NCBI RefSeq assembly: GCF_009936375.1
Contig: NZ_AP022332.1
Span: 620,001-684,000, forward strand
DNA length: 64,000 nt
From: Methylosinus sp. C49
GTDB taxonomy: Bacteria > Pseudomonadota > Alphaproteobacteria > Rhizobiales > Beijerinckiaceae
Direction of reading: 5' to 3'
Shown: positions 26,333 to 34,051 of the stretch, piece by piece
How positions within the stretch are numbered: the first letter of the stretch is position 1
Layout of the letters: each line of letters begins with the position of its first letter
Program-made: the position numbers and the translations under genes
The notes under the pieces: model-generated
What the model was told of the DNA's origin: nothing
What the model saw: the letters and a program-made list of their open reading frames with translations, nothing else
Databases searched by the model: none

Positions 26333-27939
26333 CGCCGCTCTCGCCTGTCATCGGGATAGGGGGGAAGCGTCAGAATGCGCGTGTCTTCGACAGGCCCTCC
26401 GACGGTGAAGTGGTAGACGTCCTGGAACTGCATATCGCCCGGCGGCAGGCCCAGAAGCTCATGGACCGTGTCGTCGAAGAAGCAGCCGATGCCGGTGCCG
26501 GCGATCCCCGCCGCGGTCGCCCAGAGATAGAGAGCCTGGCCGATGAGGCCGGCCTCGAAATGCAGGCGCCGATAGGCGAAGGCGCCGTCCGCCGCGAGCG
26601 CGCGGTCGAATTCGGCGATCATCGCGACGCTGAAGCAGCCCTTGCCGGAAATGGGCTGCAGGCAGGCGAGCTTGGTCGCCTCTTTTTCCACAGAGCCCGC
26701 ATAGAGCCGATAGAGCGGCAGACCTTCCAGCTCGACCAGCGACCATTCGAAGTCCTTGCGCGAGGCGTCGCGCAGCCGCGCGGCGACATCCGAGTCGCGT
26801 TGCAGCGCATAGAGGCCGGGCTCCAGGCCATCGACGCGATGCACGAAGAGAATGAGCGTGATCGCCGCGCCCCATGGGAAGGCGGAGAGCAGAGTGGATT
26901 CCCTCGGCAGCGTCGAAGCGATCAGCGCGGCGAAGGCCTCGCGCGAGATGGAGGTGGTTCCATCCATCTTCTGCGCGCTGCGGCGCTTGCGCACGGCGGC
27001 GCCGATGGAGACGCCTTCGAAACCGGGCGCCGGCGATTGCGCGCGCGTCGGCGCCGGGGGCTTGGGCTGGCGCGGCTTGCGGCAGAATTGCCCAGCGAGA
27101 TCGATGATCGGCCAGCCGTCGTGATCCTCGCTCAGCCGATTGGCCTGGCCGCGGAACTCGCGCGGCGCGTCGATGAGAGCGAAAAGGTCGAGCGGGGTCG
27201 CCGGCCCCGGCTCGGTCACGATCCACATCAAAAGATCGGGATGCTCCGGCTCGCGCTTGTGCCAGGCGTCGTCGCGATCGAGGCCGATGAGCGCGGCGAT
27301 CTCGCCGTCGGACGGATCGGCCAGCGCCTGCGCCCGCCAGCCGAGCGCGGCGGCGGCCTGCGCGACGGCGCCGATCGCATGGCCCGCGTCGAGCTGGCAA
27401 TAGCGAAAGGCGCGCTCGCCATATTTCCACGCCTCGCGCCAGGGAATGGACGAGAGCGCTAAAAGAAAGCCGCCCTTGGGCAGCACGCGCGGGGTCGTAT
27501 AGACGGCGCGCTCCTCGAGCGCATGCAGCAGCGGCGCATAATGATAGAGCGCGGCGCCGGCGCCGAGCCCCTCCACCGCATCCAGCAGCACATAGCTTTC
27601 GGTGGGATGCAGATTGCCGGAGGAGGGATTGTTGCGCAGCGCCCAGGTCGAGCCTTCATAGCTCTTCCAGGCGCTTATGCCGAAGGACAGCTCGAGGAAG
27701 AGGCCCAGCGCCCGAAGATCGAGCGCCGCCGGCTGCGGCGCAGGGCCGGGGAAGGACGGCGTTTCCTCGATGATGGGCAGCGGCGTCTGCCGCACGCCCT
27801 CGAAGAGGCGGAAGGGCGAGGGTTGCGACGTCCAATCGAGAAAGCCCGGACCCATCGCATAGCGGTTCGGCGCATGCTTGGTGCGCCGATGGTAGCCGCG
27901 AATGTCCGTCGGCATGGTGTCGCGATCGTCGAAGCTCAT
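26329..27939 (-). CDS. SagB/ThcOx-type double nitroreductase
   Basis: 536 aa from the ATG at 27939 (GGGAG upstream); the frame is open 32 codons further but without support. Two nitroreductase-fold halves are present: the first has NNPSSGNLHPTESYVLL (about 120-136) and ALGWRAQAL, the second (about 290-536) has VRKRRSAQKMDGTTSISREAF, LFVHRVDGLEPGLYAL, AYRRLHFEAGLIGQALYLWATA and GTGIGCFFDDTVHELLGL. This is the SagB/ThcOx FMN-dependent dehydrogenase architecture, best known for oxidising azolines to azoles in RiPPs. No YcaO cyclodehydratase or precursor gene is nearby, so the substrate is probably different. Coupled by ATGA to the AAA+ gene. Confidence 0.85.
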   Translation of the reverse strand: MSFDDRDTMPTDIRGYHRRTKHAPNRYAMGPGFLDWTSQPSPFRLFEGVRQTPLPIIEETPSFPGPAPQPAALDLRALGLFLELSFGISAWKSYEGSTWALRNNPSSGNLHPTESYVLLDAVEGLGAGAALYHYAPLLHALEERAVYTTPRVLPKGGFLLALSSIPWREAWKYGERAFRYCQLDAGHAIGAVAQAAAALGWRAQALADPSDGEIAALIGLDRDDAWHKREPEHPDLLMWIVTEPGPATPLDLFALIDAPREFRGQANRLSEDHDGWPIIDLAGQFCRKPRQPKPPAPTRAQSPAPGFEGVSIGAAVRKRRSAQKMDGTTSISREAFAALIASTLPRESTLLSAFPWGAAITLILFVHRVDGLEPGLYALQRDSDVAARLRDASRKDFEWSLVELEGLPLYRLYAGSVEKEATKLACLQPISGKGCFSVAMIAEFDRALAADGAFAYRRLHFEAGLIGQALYLWATAAGIAGTGIGCFFDDTVHELLGLPPGDMQFQDVYHFTVGGPVEDTRILTLPPYPDDRRERR

Positions 27940-28150
27940 ACGCGCTCCCACTCCCCGCCGCAGAGACGGGGAAGGTATGGATTTTGATTGTCGGCCACTC
28001 GATCGGATCCCGACACGCCGCCTCGAGGGATTCAAGGATCGTGCCTTGTTCGCTGCGCCGCAAAAAAATGATCGGCGCGAGCAAAATCAGTCTGATAGTT
28101 AAATGCAGCCGTGTTGGTTCGGGAACGGCTCGAACAAAAGGAGCCTAGCG

Positions 28151-28468
28151 ATGTCGCAAATCGTCGAAGTCGCAGCCGCCGAGCATCGGCATTTTGGCGC
28201 ATTGGTGACGATTCGCGTGGGCCAGCAGCCGCTGCGCCGGCTGACCCCGAACGAGGCCGGCATTCTCTCCCGCGCGCTGGCGGCGGTCGCCAATGGCTCC
28301 AGCGCGGAAAAGACCATCTTCATGAGCCCGATCGCCAGCGATCACGAGTTCGAGGCGCAGGTCCAGGACGAAGGCGTCACGGTGAGGGCGGCGGACGGGC
28401 CGGAGATTTTTCTGGATTGGACGCAGACGCGCATATTGGCCGAGGCGCTGGCGAAGCTGGCGGGCTGA
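28151..28468 (+). CDS. Conserved small protein, function unknown
   Basis: 105 aa from the ATG at 28151, chosen for AAGGAG 7 bases upstream. The sequence MSQIVEVAAAEHRHFGALVTIRV shows no signal peptide or membrane segment, and looks like a compact alpha/beta domain: RRLTPNEAGILSRALAAVANG, an acidic beta stretch, then DWTQTRILAEALAKLAG. Not recognised. It is divergent from the SagB gene (about 210 bases away) and convergent with fumC. Confidence 0.7.
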   Translation: MSQIVEVAAAEHRHFGALVTIRVGQQPLRRLTPNEAGILSRALAAVANGSSAEKTIFMSPIASDHEFEAQVQDEGVTVRAADGPEIFLDWTQTRILAEALAKLAG

Positions 28469-28566
28469 CGCGACGATCCTGCTTCCGCTCGCCGAGGCGA
28501 CGGCGCCGCCGCCCCGGATGATGAGGAAACGATCAGCGCCGTGAGGCGGCGCGACGAGCCTACCGC

Positions 28567-29973
28567 TCAATCATTCGGCGCGAGCATATTCTCCGGCCGC
28601 ACCAACGCGTCGAACTCGGCGTCCGTCACCTTGCCGGACTTCAGCGCCTCCTCGCGCAGCGTCGTGCCATTGTGATGCGCGGCGCGGGCGATTTTCGAGG
28701 CGGCGTCATAGCCGATCTTGGGCGCGAGCGCCGTCACCAGCATCAGCGAGCGCTCCAAGAAATTCTTGATGTTCGCCTCGTCGGGCTCGATCCCGTCGAT
28801 GCAGCGGGTGATGAAGCTGTCGATGCCGTCCGCGAGCAATATCGTCGATTCGAGCAGCGCCGCGGCGATCACCGGCTTCAGCACATTGAGCTCAAGATGG
28901 CCCTGCGAGGCGGCGAAGGTGATGGTGGCGTTATTGCCGAAGACGCGCGTGCAGACCATGGTCAGCGCTTCGACCTGGGTCGGATTGACCTTGCCCGGCA
29001 TGATCGACGAGCCTGGCTCGTTCTCCGGCAGCTTCAGCTCGGCGAGGCCGGCGCGCGGGCCGCAGCCGAGCAGGCGAATGTCGCAGCCGATCTTATAGAG
29101 GCCGGCGGCGAGCGCATTCAGCGCGCCATGGGCGAAGACCGCGGCGTCATGGGCGGCGAGCGCCTCGAATTTATTCGGCGCCGTCTGGAACGGCAGGCCG
29201 GTCTGCGCCGCGATCTTGGCCGCGACCGCCTCGGCGAAGCCTTTGTAAGTGTTCACGCCCGTGCCGACGGCGGTGCCGCCCTGGGCGAGCAGGAACAAAT
29301 CCTCGAGCCCCTGGCGGATGCGCTTGGCGCCGAACTCGGCCTGCGCCGCATAGCCGGAAAATTCCTGGCCGAGCGTGACCGGGGTGGCGTCCTGCAAATG
29401 GGTGCGGCCGATCTTGACGATATGCTCGAAGGCCTTGGACTTGGCGGCCAGCGCGGCGTGGAGCCGCTCCACCGCCGGCAGCAGGCGCTGTGAGATGGCG
29501 ATCGCCGCGGCCACATGAATGGCGGTGGGGAAGCTGTCGTTAGAGGATTGGCCGAGATTGACATGGTCATTGGGGTGAACTGGAGACTTGGCCCCGCGGC
29601 CAGCGCCCAGCGCCTCATTGGCGCGATTGGCGATCACCTCATTGACGTTCATGTTGGATTGCGTGCCGGAGCCCGTCTGCCAGACGACGAGCGGGAAATG
29701 CTCGTCGAGCTTTCCGTCGATCACGTCGCGGGCGGCGGCCGAGATGGCGGCGGCGACCTCGCTCTTCAGCAGGCCCTTCTCGAGATTGGCCTCGGCGGCC
29801 GCGAGCTTGACCCGCGCCAGCGCATGGACGATCTCGATCGGCATGCGGCCGACGCCGATGGGGAAATTCTGCCGCGACCGCTCCGTCTGCGCGCCCCAAT
29901 AGGCGGAGGCCGGAACCTCTATGTCGCCAAAGGAATCGCGCTCGGTTCGGAATGCGGTCGTCTTGTCGGTCAT
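28567..29973 (-). CDS. fumC: Fumarate hydratase, class II
   Basis: 468 aa from the ATG at 29973 ([16 protein letters not shown]), the family start. Iron-independent fumarase of the TCA cycle, converting fumarate and malate. Residues of the active site are visible: [19 protein letters not shown] (100-118), [16 protein letters not shown] with His192, and the signature [11 protein letters not shown] (321-331) whose flexible serine is the catalytic base. Complete length, apparently monocistronic and in the same direction as the upstream ecfG gene, from which it is separated by 62 bases. Confidence 0.97.
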   Translation of the reverse strand: MTDKTTAFRTERDSFGDIEVPASAYWGAQTERSRQNFPIGVGRMPIEIVHALARVKLAAAEANLEKGLLKSEVAAAISAAARDVIDGKLDEHFPLVVWQTGSGTQSNMNVNEVIANRANEALGAGRGAKSPVHPNDHVNLGQSSNDSFPTAIHVAAAIAISQRLLPAVERLHAALAAKSKAFEHIVKIGRTHLQDATPVTLGQEFSGYAAQAEFGAKRIRQGLEDLFLLAQGGTAVGTGVNTYKGFAEAVAAKIAAQTGLPFQTAPNKFEALAAHDAAVFAHGALNALAAGLYKIGCDIRLLGCGPRAGLAELKLPENEPGSSIMPGKVNPTQVEALTMVCTRVFGNNATITFAASQGHLELNVLKPVIAAALLESTILLADGIDSFITRCIDGIEPDEANIKNFLERSLMLVTALAPKIGYDAASKIARAAHHNGTTLREEALKSGKVTDAEFDALVRPENMLAPND

Positions 29974-30035
29974 CGGTCTCGCTCGCGGAAAATGATCGGG
30001 CTCGAGCTTCCCTATGGGGCATTTCGGCCCGTCTA

Positions 30036-30614
30036 TCAATCATTGCCCGTGCGCGGCAGAATCGATTGCTCGCCGATGTAATAGGAATCGCCGATATCGC
30101 TGGTGGAGCGTAGCGCGAGCACCTCGGCGAGGCGATTGCGCGCGCGATTGACGCGGCTCTTCATCGTGCCGGGCGCGCAATTGCAGATCGCTGCGGCTTC
30201 TTCATAGGAGAGGCCGGAGGCGGCGACGAGGATCAGCGCCTCGCGCTGATCGAGCGGCAGCTTCTGCAGCGCGCTGCGAAAATCGAGAAAATCCATATGC
30301 GCGTTCTGCGCGGGCAGCGACACCAGCCGCGCCGCTATGGCGCCGTCCGGGTCCGGCGCCTCGCGGCGCCGCTTGCGATAGTCGCTATAGTGGATGTTGC
30401 GGAGAATGGTGAACAGCCAAGCCGTGAGATTGGTGCCTTCTGTGAAGGAGGCGAGGCTGCTCCAGGCCTTGACCAGGGTCTCCTGGACCAGATCATCGGC
30501 GCGATCGGCGTTGCCGCAGAGCGAAACCGCGAATGCGCGCAGATTGGGAATCGCCGCGACGAGGTCGGCTTTGGTCCCCTTTCCTTGGGCTTTCGCCGCT
30601 TCGGATGTCGACAC
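30036..30614 (-). CDS. ecfG: General stress sigma factor EcfG
   Basis: 192 aa from a GTG that overlaps the nepR stop by one base (TAGTG), so translation is coupled to nepR. Region 2 is [38 protein letters not shown], and region 4 is [44 protein letters not shown] (quoted in parts: [27 protein letters not shown]). This is the EcfG/SigT group, the alphaproteobacterial general stress sigma factor. In the family, NepR holds it until phosphorylated PhyR takes NepR away. It ends 62 bases before fumC. Confidence 0.93.
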   Translation of the reverse strand: MSTSEAAKAQGKGTKADLVAAIPNLRAFAVSLCGNADRADDLVQETLVKAWSSLASFTEGTNLTAWLFTILRNIHYSDYRKRRREAPDPDGAIAARLVSLPAQNAHMDFLDFRSALQKLPLDQREALILVAASGLSYEEAAAICNCAPGTMKSRVNRARNRLAEVLALRSTSDIGDSYYIGEQSILPRTGND

Positions 30615-30928
30615 TATCCCTCCCCGGGCGTCTTCGACCGCTGCGGGGATATCGGGTCGCTCTCGAGCTGGTTCAAGAGCTCTAGGAAACGATCCGGGAT
30701 CGGCTGGTTGAGGACGTCGTCATAGATACCGCGCAGCTGCTCGCCGATCTGCTCGCCGAGGTCGCTGGTCTCCGCCTTGGCGCGCGCGCTCCGCGGGGGA
30801 CGTCGTGAATTCAGCACCACGAGCCCTTCGGGCGCCGCGCTCAGGGCGCCGTCATCCAGCATGGTTTCGTTGGCGCTTTCGCTCGTGCTCGAGGCTGCGG
30901 CAATGGACTTCCGGTTGCTTTTTACCAT
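30614..30928 (-). CDS. nepR: Anti-sigma factor NepR
   Basis: 104 aa. The C-terminal part LGEQIGEQLRGIYDDVLNQPIPDRFLELLNQLE (split: LGEQIGEQLRGIYDDVLNQP, IPDRFLELLNQLE) is the NepR core of two helices that bind either EcfG or the sigma-like domain of PhyR. The N-terminal about 60 residues are long and of low complexity, as in many NepR proteins. GAGGAGC lies 4 bases upstream of the ATG. It is first in the nepR-ecfG operon, under an EcfG-type promoter at 31010-31034. Confidence 0.92.
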   Translation of the reverse strand: MVKSNRKSIAAASSTSESANETMLDDGALSAAPEGLVVLNSRRPPRSARAKAETSDLGEQIGEQLRGIYDDVLNQPIPDRFLELLNQLESDPISPQRSKTPGEG

Positions 30929-31009
30929 CTGCTCCTCGAGAATTCCGGTGAGGCCCGACTCTGGCGAGCGGACGCGGCCGCGCTATACTGCTTTGCGCGG
31001 ACCCACGCA

Positions 31010-31034
31010 CAACGCTAATTTTACCAATTAGTTC
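31010..31034 (-). promoter_or_regulatory. EcfG-dependent promoter of nepR-ecfG
   Basis: On the minus strand GGAAC (31034-31030), a 16-base spacer, and CGTT (31013-31010) exactly match the consensus GGAAC-N16/17-CGTT of EcfG. It lies about 80 bases upstream of the nepR start and would give positive autoregulation of the sigma factor operon. Confidence 0.88.
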
Positions 31035-31112
31035 CCATATATACGGCGGCGATTTGACGCAGCTCGGCGCGCCATGATGGCGCGACTTTCGCAACGCGAA
31101 ACGAGGGACATG

Positions 31113-31928
31113 ATGTCCATTTCTCAGGCTATTCTAAGGCATGTGCCCTATTTGCGGCGTTTCGCGCGCGCTCTCTCGGGCAGCCGCGAAGGGGGCGACG
31201 CCTATGTGCTGGCGACGCTCGAGACCGCGGTCGCCGACCCCACCCGCCTCGTCGCCGACGAGGATCTGAAAATCTCCCTCTTTCGCCTGTTTCTGGAAAT
31301 CTGGACGTCGAGCCCGATCAACGCCCACACCGACCATTCCGGTCTCGCGGGCGACGATGAGACGGGCGCGCGGCGCAACCTCGACGCCATATCGCTGCAG
31401 CCGCGCATCGCCTTTCTGCTGCATGCGCTGGAAGGCTTCTCGCTCGGCGAGATCGCGCGGGCGCTGGCCGTCACCGAGGCGCGGGCGGCGGCGCTGATCG
31501 ACACGGCGAGCGCCGAAATCGCCGGCCAATTGGCGACCGATGTGCTCATCATAGAGGACGAGCCGTTGATCGCGCTCGATCTGCGCGGGCTGGTCGAGGA
31601 GCTCGGCCATAGAGTCGTCGCCGTGGCGCGAACCCATAGGGAGGCGGTCGAGGCCATATCCAAGACTCCTCCGGGCCTCATTCTGGCCGATATTCAGCTG
31701 GCGGACGGCAGCTCCGGCCTCGCGGCGGTCAATGAAATACTGGGCTCGCTGTCCACTCCGGTGATCTTCGTCACCGCCTATCCAGAGCGCTTTCTGACCG
31801 GAGAGCCCCCGGAGCCGGCGTTTCTCATCGCCAAGCCTTTCAGCGTCGACAGCTTGAAAGCGATTATCAGCCAAGCTTTGTTTTTCGACAGACGGTCCCA
31901 TCTCAAACACAATGATAAGCATAAGTGA
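31113..31928 (+). CDS. phyR: Response regulator PhyR
   Basis: 271 aa from the ATG at 31113 (AGG 6 bases upstream; two further ATGs at 31074 and 31110 are less likely). The N-terminal sigma-like domain (1-about 135, with SISQAILRHVPYLRRFARALSGS) mimics EcfG and captures NepR; the C-terminal receiver has Asp148 and Asp150 (IIEDE), phospho-acceptor Asp193 (LADIQL), Thr221 and Lys241. Phosphorylation frees the sigma-like domain and so releases EcfG. Divergent from nepR-ecfG as in most Hyphomicrobiales; no PhyK-like kinase gene lies in the window. Confidence 0.95.
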   Translation: MSISQAILRHVPYLRRFARALSGSREGGDAYVLATLETAVADPTRLVADEDLKISLFRLFLEIWTSSPINAHTDHSGLAGDDETGARRNLDAISLQPRIAFLLHALEGFSLGEIARALAVTEARAAALIDTASAEIAGQLATDVLIIEDEPLIALDLRGLVEELGHRVVAVARTHREAVEAISKTPPGLILADIQLADGSSGLAAVNEILGSLSTPVIFVTAYPERFLTGEPPEPAFLIAKPFSVDSLKAIISQALFFDRRSHLKHNDKHK

Positions 31929-32081
31929 GCAATTAGGCCATAGCGTAGGTAATAGCTGATTTTCGTACGTATAGACCACAGGCCAAATTGCGGCAAAAAA
32001 AACTTCTATCGGAAGCGAATAGAGCGCAACCTTGTCTTGACTCGGGCGTTGACTCCCGGGGGACAAGAGAAGGTAAAAGAT

Positions 32082-32360
32082 ATGACGGCGATCCAGGAAA
32101 CGAAAAAGTCGAACCGTGGCTTTGCTTCGATGGACCCCGAGAAGCAGCGGGCGATCGCGCGCAAGGGCGGCCAGAACGTTCCCGATGAAAAGCGCAGCTT
32201 CTCGCAAAACCCCGAGCTGGCGGCCAAGGCTGGACGCAAGGGTGGGCAGAGCGTCGATCCGACGAAGCGGAGCTTCTCCCGCGATCACCAGCTCGCGTCC
32301 GAGGCCGGACGCAAGGGCGGCCATGCCTCCCACAGCAAGCCGAGAACAGCCGCGGAGTAA
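32082..32360 (+). CDS. KGG-repeat general stress protein
   Basis: 92 aa from the ATG at 32082 with AGAAGG upstream. Three copies of a hydrophilic unit end in RKGG (FASMDPEKQRAIARKGG, FSQNPELAAKAGRKGG, FSRDHQLASEAGRKGG), the stress-induced KGG domain (PF10685) of the Con-10/GsiB type. Such proteins are disordered, hydrophilic and made in desiccation, starvation or heat. It lies downstream of phyR, which fits control by the general stress response, but no GGAAC-N16-CGTT was found directly upstream. The stop codon sits in the loop of a terminator. Confidence 0.9.
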   Translation: MTAIQETKKSNRGFASMDPEKQRAIARKGGQNVPDEKRSFSQNPELAAKAGRKGGQSVDPTKRSFSRDHQLASEAGRKGGHASHSKPRTAAE

Positions 32361-32375
32361 TCCGCGGCCTTTTTT
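32349..32375 (+). terminator. Rho-independent terminator of the KGG gene
   Basis: GCCGCGGA, loop GTAA (containing the TAA stop), TCCGCGGC, then CTTTTTT: a perfect 8-bp GC-rich stem followed by a U-run. The stop codon of the KGG gene is in the loop, so terminating ribosomes cover the hairpin. Confidence 0.9.
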
Positions 32376-32418
32376 CTTCGCCGTATCGCGGCCGGCTGAC
32401 GTCAGCGGCGCGAAGGCC

Positions 32419-32883
32419 TCAGGCGGCGTGGGGCGTGGAGGTTTGCGCGATGATGGAATAGAGGGCCGAAGGGTCCCGCGTCGCGCGAATCGTCGCCACG
32501 ATCGAAGGGTCGCGCAGCACGCGCGCCGCGCAGGCCAGCGCCTTGAGGTGATCGGCGCCGGAAGCCTCCGGCGTCACCAAGAGAAAGATCAGATCGACCG
32601 GCGCGCCGTCGAGCGCTTCGAAGTCGATCGGCCGCTCGAGCCGCGCAAAAACCCCGAAAATCGTCTTGATGCGCGCCAGCTTGCCATGCGGAATGGCGAC
32701 GCCGTCGCCTATGCCGGTGGAGCCGAGGCGCTCACGCTGCAGCAGCGCGTCGAAGATCTCGCGGGCGGGCAGGCCGGAAATCTCGGCCGCCTTCTCGCTC
32801 AGCTCCTGAAGCGCCTGCTTCTTGCTGTTCGCCTTGAGCGAGGGAATGACCGCTTCTGTGGAGAGCAAATCCGCGAGCCGCAT
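32419..32883 (-). CDS. ptsN: PTS IIA-like nitrogen regulatory protein
   Basis: 154 aa from the ATG at 32883 (MRLADLLSTEAVIPSLKANS), the family length. The phospho-acceptor is His66 in GDGVAIPHGKL; KKQALQELSEKAA and LIFLLVTPEASGADHLKALA complete the EIIA fold. In the PTS-Ntr chain (PtsP-NPr-PtsN) it regulates potassium transport and other processes rather than sugar uptake. It follows hpf and rpoN on the same strand in the rhizobial order; the 226-base gap to hpf suggests its own promoter. Confidence 0.95.
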   Translation of the reverse strand: MRLADLLSTEAVIPSLKANSKKQALQELSEKAAEISGLPAREIFDALLQRERLGSTGIGDGVAIPHGKLARIKTIFGVFARLERPIDFEALDGAPVDLIFLLVTPEASGADHLKALACAARVLRDPSIVATIRATRDPSALYSIIAQTSTPHAA

Positions 32884-33109
32884 GTGGCGTCTATCCCATT
32901 CGAGGCCGTGTCGGGGCCGAGCTCCGCCGTCGCGCGTGTCGCGCGCGAGATCGCTGTTCATCAAAGGACGCTCCGGGTCGCGCCATTGCGACGAGACCCG
33001 CGGCGGCGGGGGCCGCTCTCATTCGGGTCGCAGGGCGAATTCCATTGGTGCGAAATAGGCATGGCCGCCCTCACAGCTGCATCCAATCAAAAGGCAAGAT
33101 ATATGCCGT

Positions 33110-33670
33110 CTATTCGCCGCCCGGCGCATCGATCCAACCGATATGGTCGTCGTTGCGTCGGTAGACAACATTGAGCCGACCCGTGTCGGCGTTGCGGAAA
33201 ACGACGACCGGCGCGCCGGTCAGATCGAGATCCAAAACCGCGGCCGAGACGGTCAGCCGGCGCAGCCGCGACGTCGCCTCGGCGACGATCGTCGGCGCGA
33301 ATTCCTTGGGCGCGTCCTGTTCCTGATCGGGCGCCTCGAGCACATAGCTCTGCGCCACCTCGCCGTCCTCGCGCGGGACGTGATGATCCTTCAGCCGGCT
33401 CTTATAGCGGCGCAGGCGCTTCTCGATGCGATCAGCGGCCTGATCGAAGGAGGCGTAGGGCTCCTGCGCGCGGCCGTCTGCCTGAACGTCGATGCCGGCG
33501 AGATGCAGGCTGCAGTCGGCGCGAAAGCCGGAGCCTTCCGGCGAGATCGTCACATGGCCGCTGAGCTGGCCGTCGAAATATTTGCCGGCGGCGGCCTTCA
33601 GCCTGTCGCCGACGTGAATCTGCAAAGCCTCGCCGATGTTGATGTTCTTGCCGGACACGCGCAGCGACAT
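33110..33670 (-). CDS. hpf: Ribosome hibernation promoting factor, long form
   Basis: 186 aa. The N-terminal domain (MSLRVSGKNINIGEALQIHVGDRL, KAAAGKYF, ADRIEKRLRRYKSRLKDHH) is the ribosome-binding HPF fold and the C-terminal about 60 residues (ATSRLRRLTVSAAVLDLDLTG, VVYRRNDDHIGWIDAPGGE) form the dimerisation domain of long HPF that ties two 70S ribosomes into 100S particles. Between rpoN and ptsN, as usual. Transcription probably starts in the 381-base gap after rpoN. Confidence 0.95.
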   Translation of the reverse strand: MSLRVSGKNINIGEALQIHVGDRLKAAAGKYFDGQLSGHVTISPEGSGFRADCSLHLAGIDVQADGRAQEPYASFDQAADRIEKRLRRYKSRLKDHHVPREDGEVAQSYVLEAPDQEQDAPKEFAPTIVAEATSRLRRLTVSAAVLDLDLTGAPVVVFRNADTGRLNVVYRRNDDHIGWIDAPGGE

Positions 33671-34051
33671 ATCGGATTCGCCTCGTCCATTGGAGGGCTC
33701 GCGCCGGGCGCGGAGCCGCCGTCCTCAAAAAAATCTCGCGATGGTCTCGTGAGCGTCGATTTCGACCGTCCCCCACGGTCCGCGCCGCAACGCCGGCGAA
33801 TATCCCGGTCCAGCGTCCGAGCGTCATTCTTGCCGTCCGAACGTGGCGGAAGACGGGCCGAGCTCGCATTTGCGCCCTGCCCGCTTCGGCGACAGGCTCT
33901 AAGTGCCTCGGCTCGGGAAGTCAATGGGCGAGCGTTTTGCTCATTCCCACGGCGCCCGGGCGCCTAGGAGGTGTTACGGAGCCGATGATTTGCATCAACA
34001 GGACAAAAGGGCGCCGTCATTCGCGGCAGGGCGTCCCCCGCCGGGGTCGGC
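33671..34051. other. Intergenic region between rpoN and hpf
   Basis: About 380 bases with no credible ORF. It carries the leader and presumably the promoter of hpf and the end of the rpoN transcript. GC-rich palindromic stretches occur near 33950-33965 and 34015-34060, but none is a clean terminator, and no sigma-54 or EcfG promoter motif was recognised. Confidence 0.4.

Noticed and set aside
24548-26359. 603-codon plus-strand open frame
   Set aside because: It is antisense to the AAA+ gene, whose Walker motifs and start overlap are convincing.
26329-28468. RiPP (TOMM) gene cluster around the SagB-type gene
   Set aside because: No YcaO cyclodehydratase, no E1-like partner and no short precursor gene with a Cys/Ser/Thr-rich core were found in the flanking sequence.
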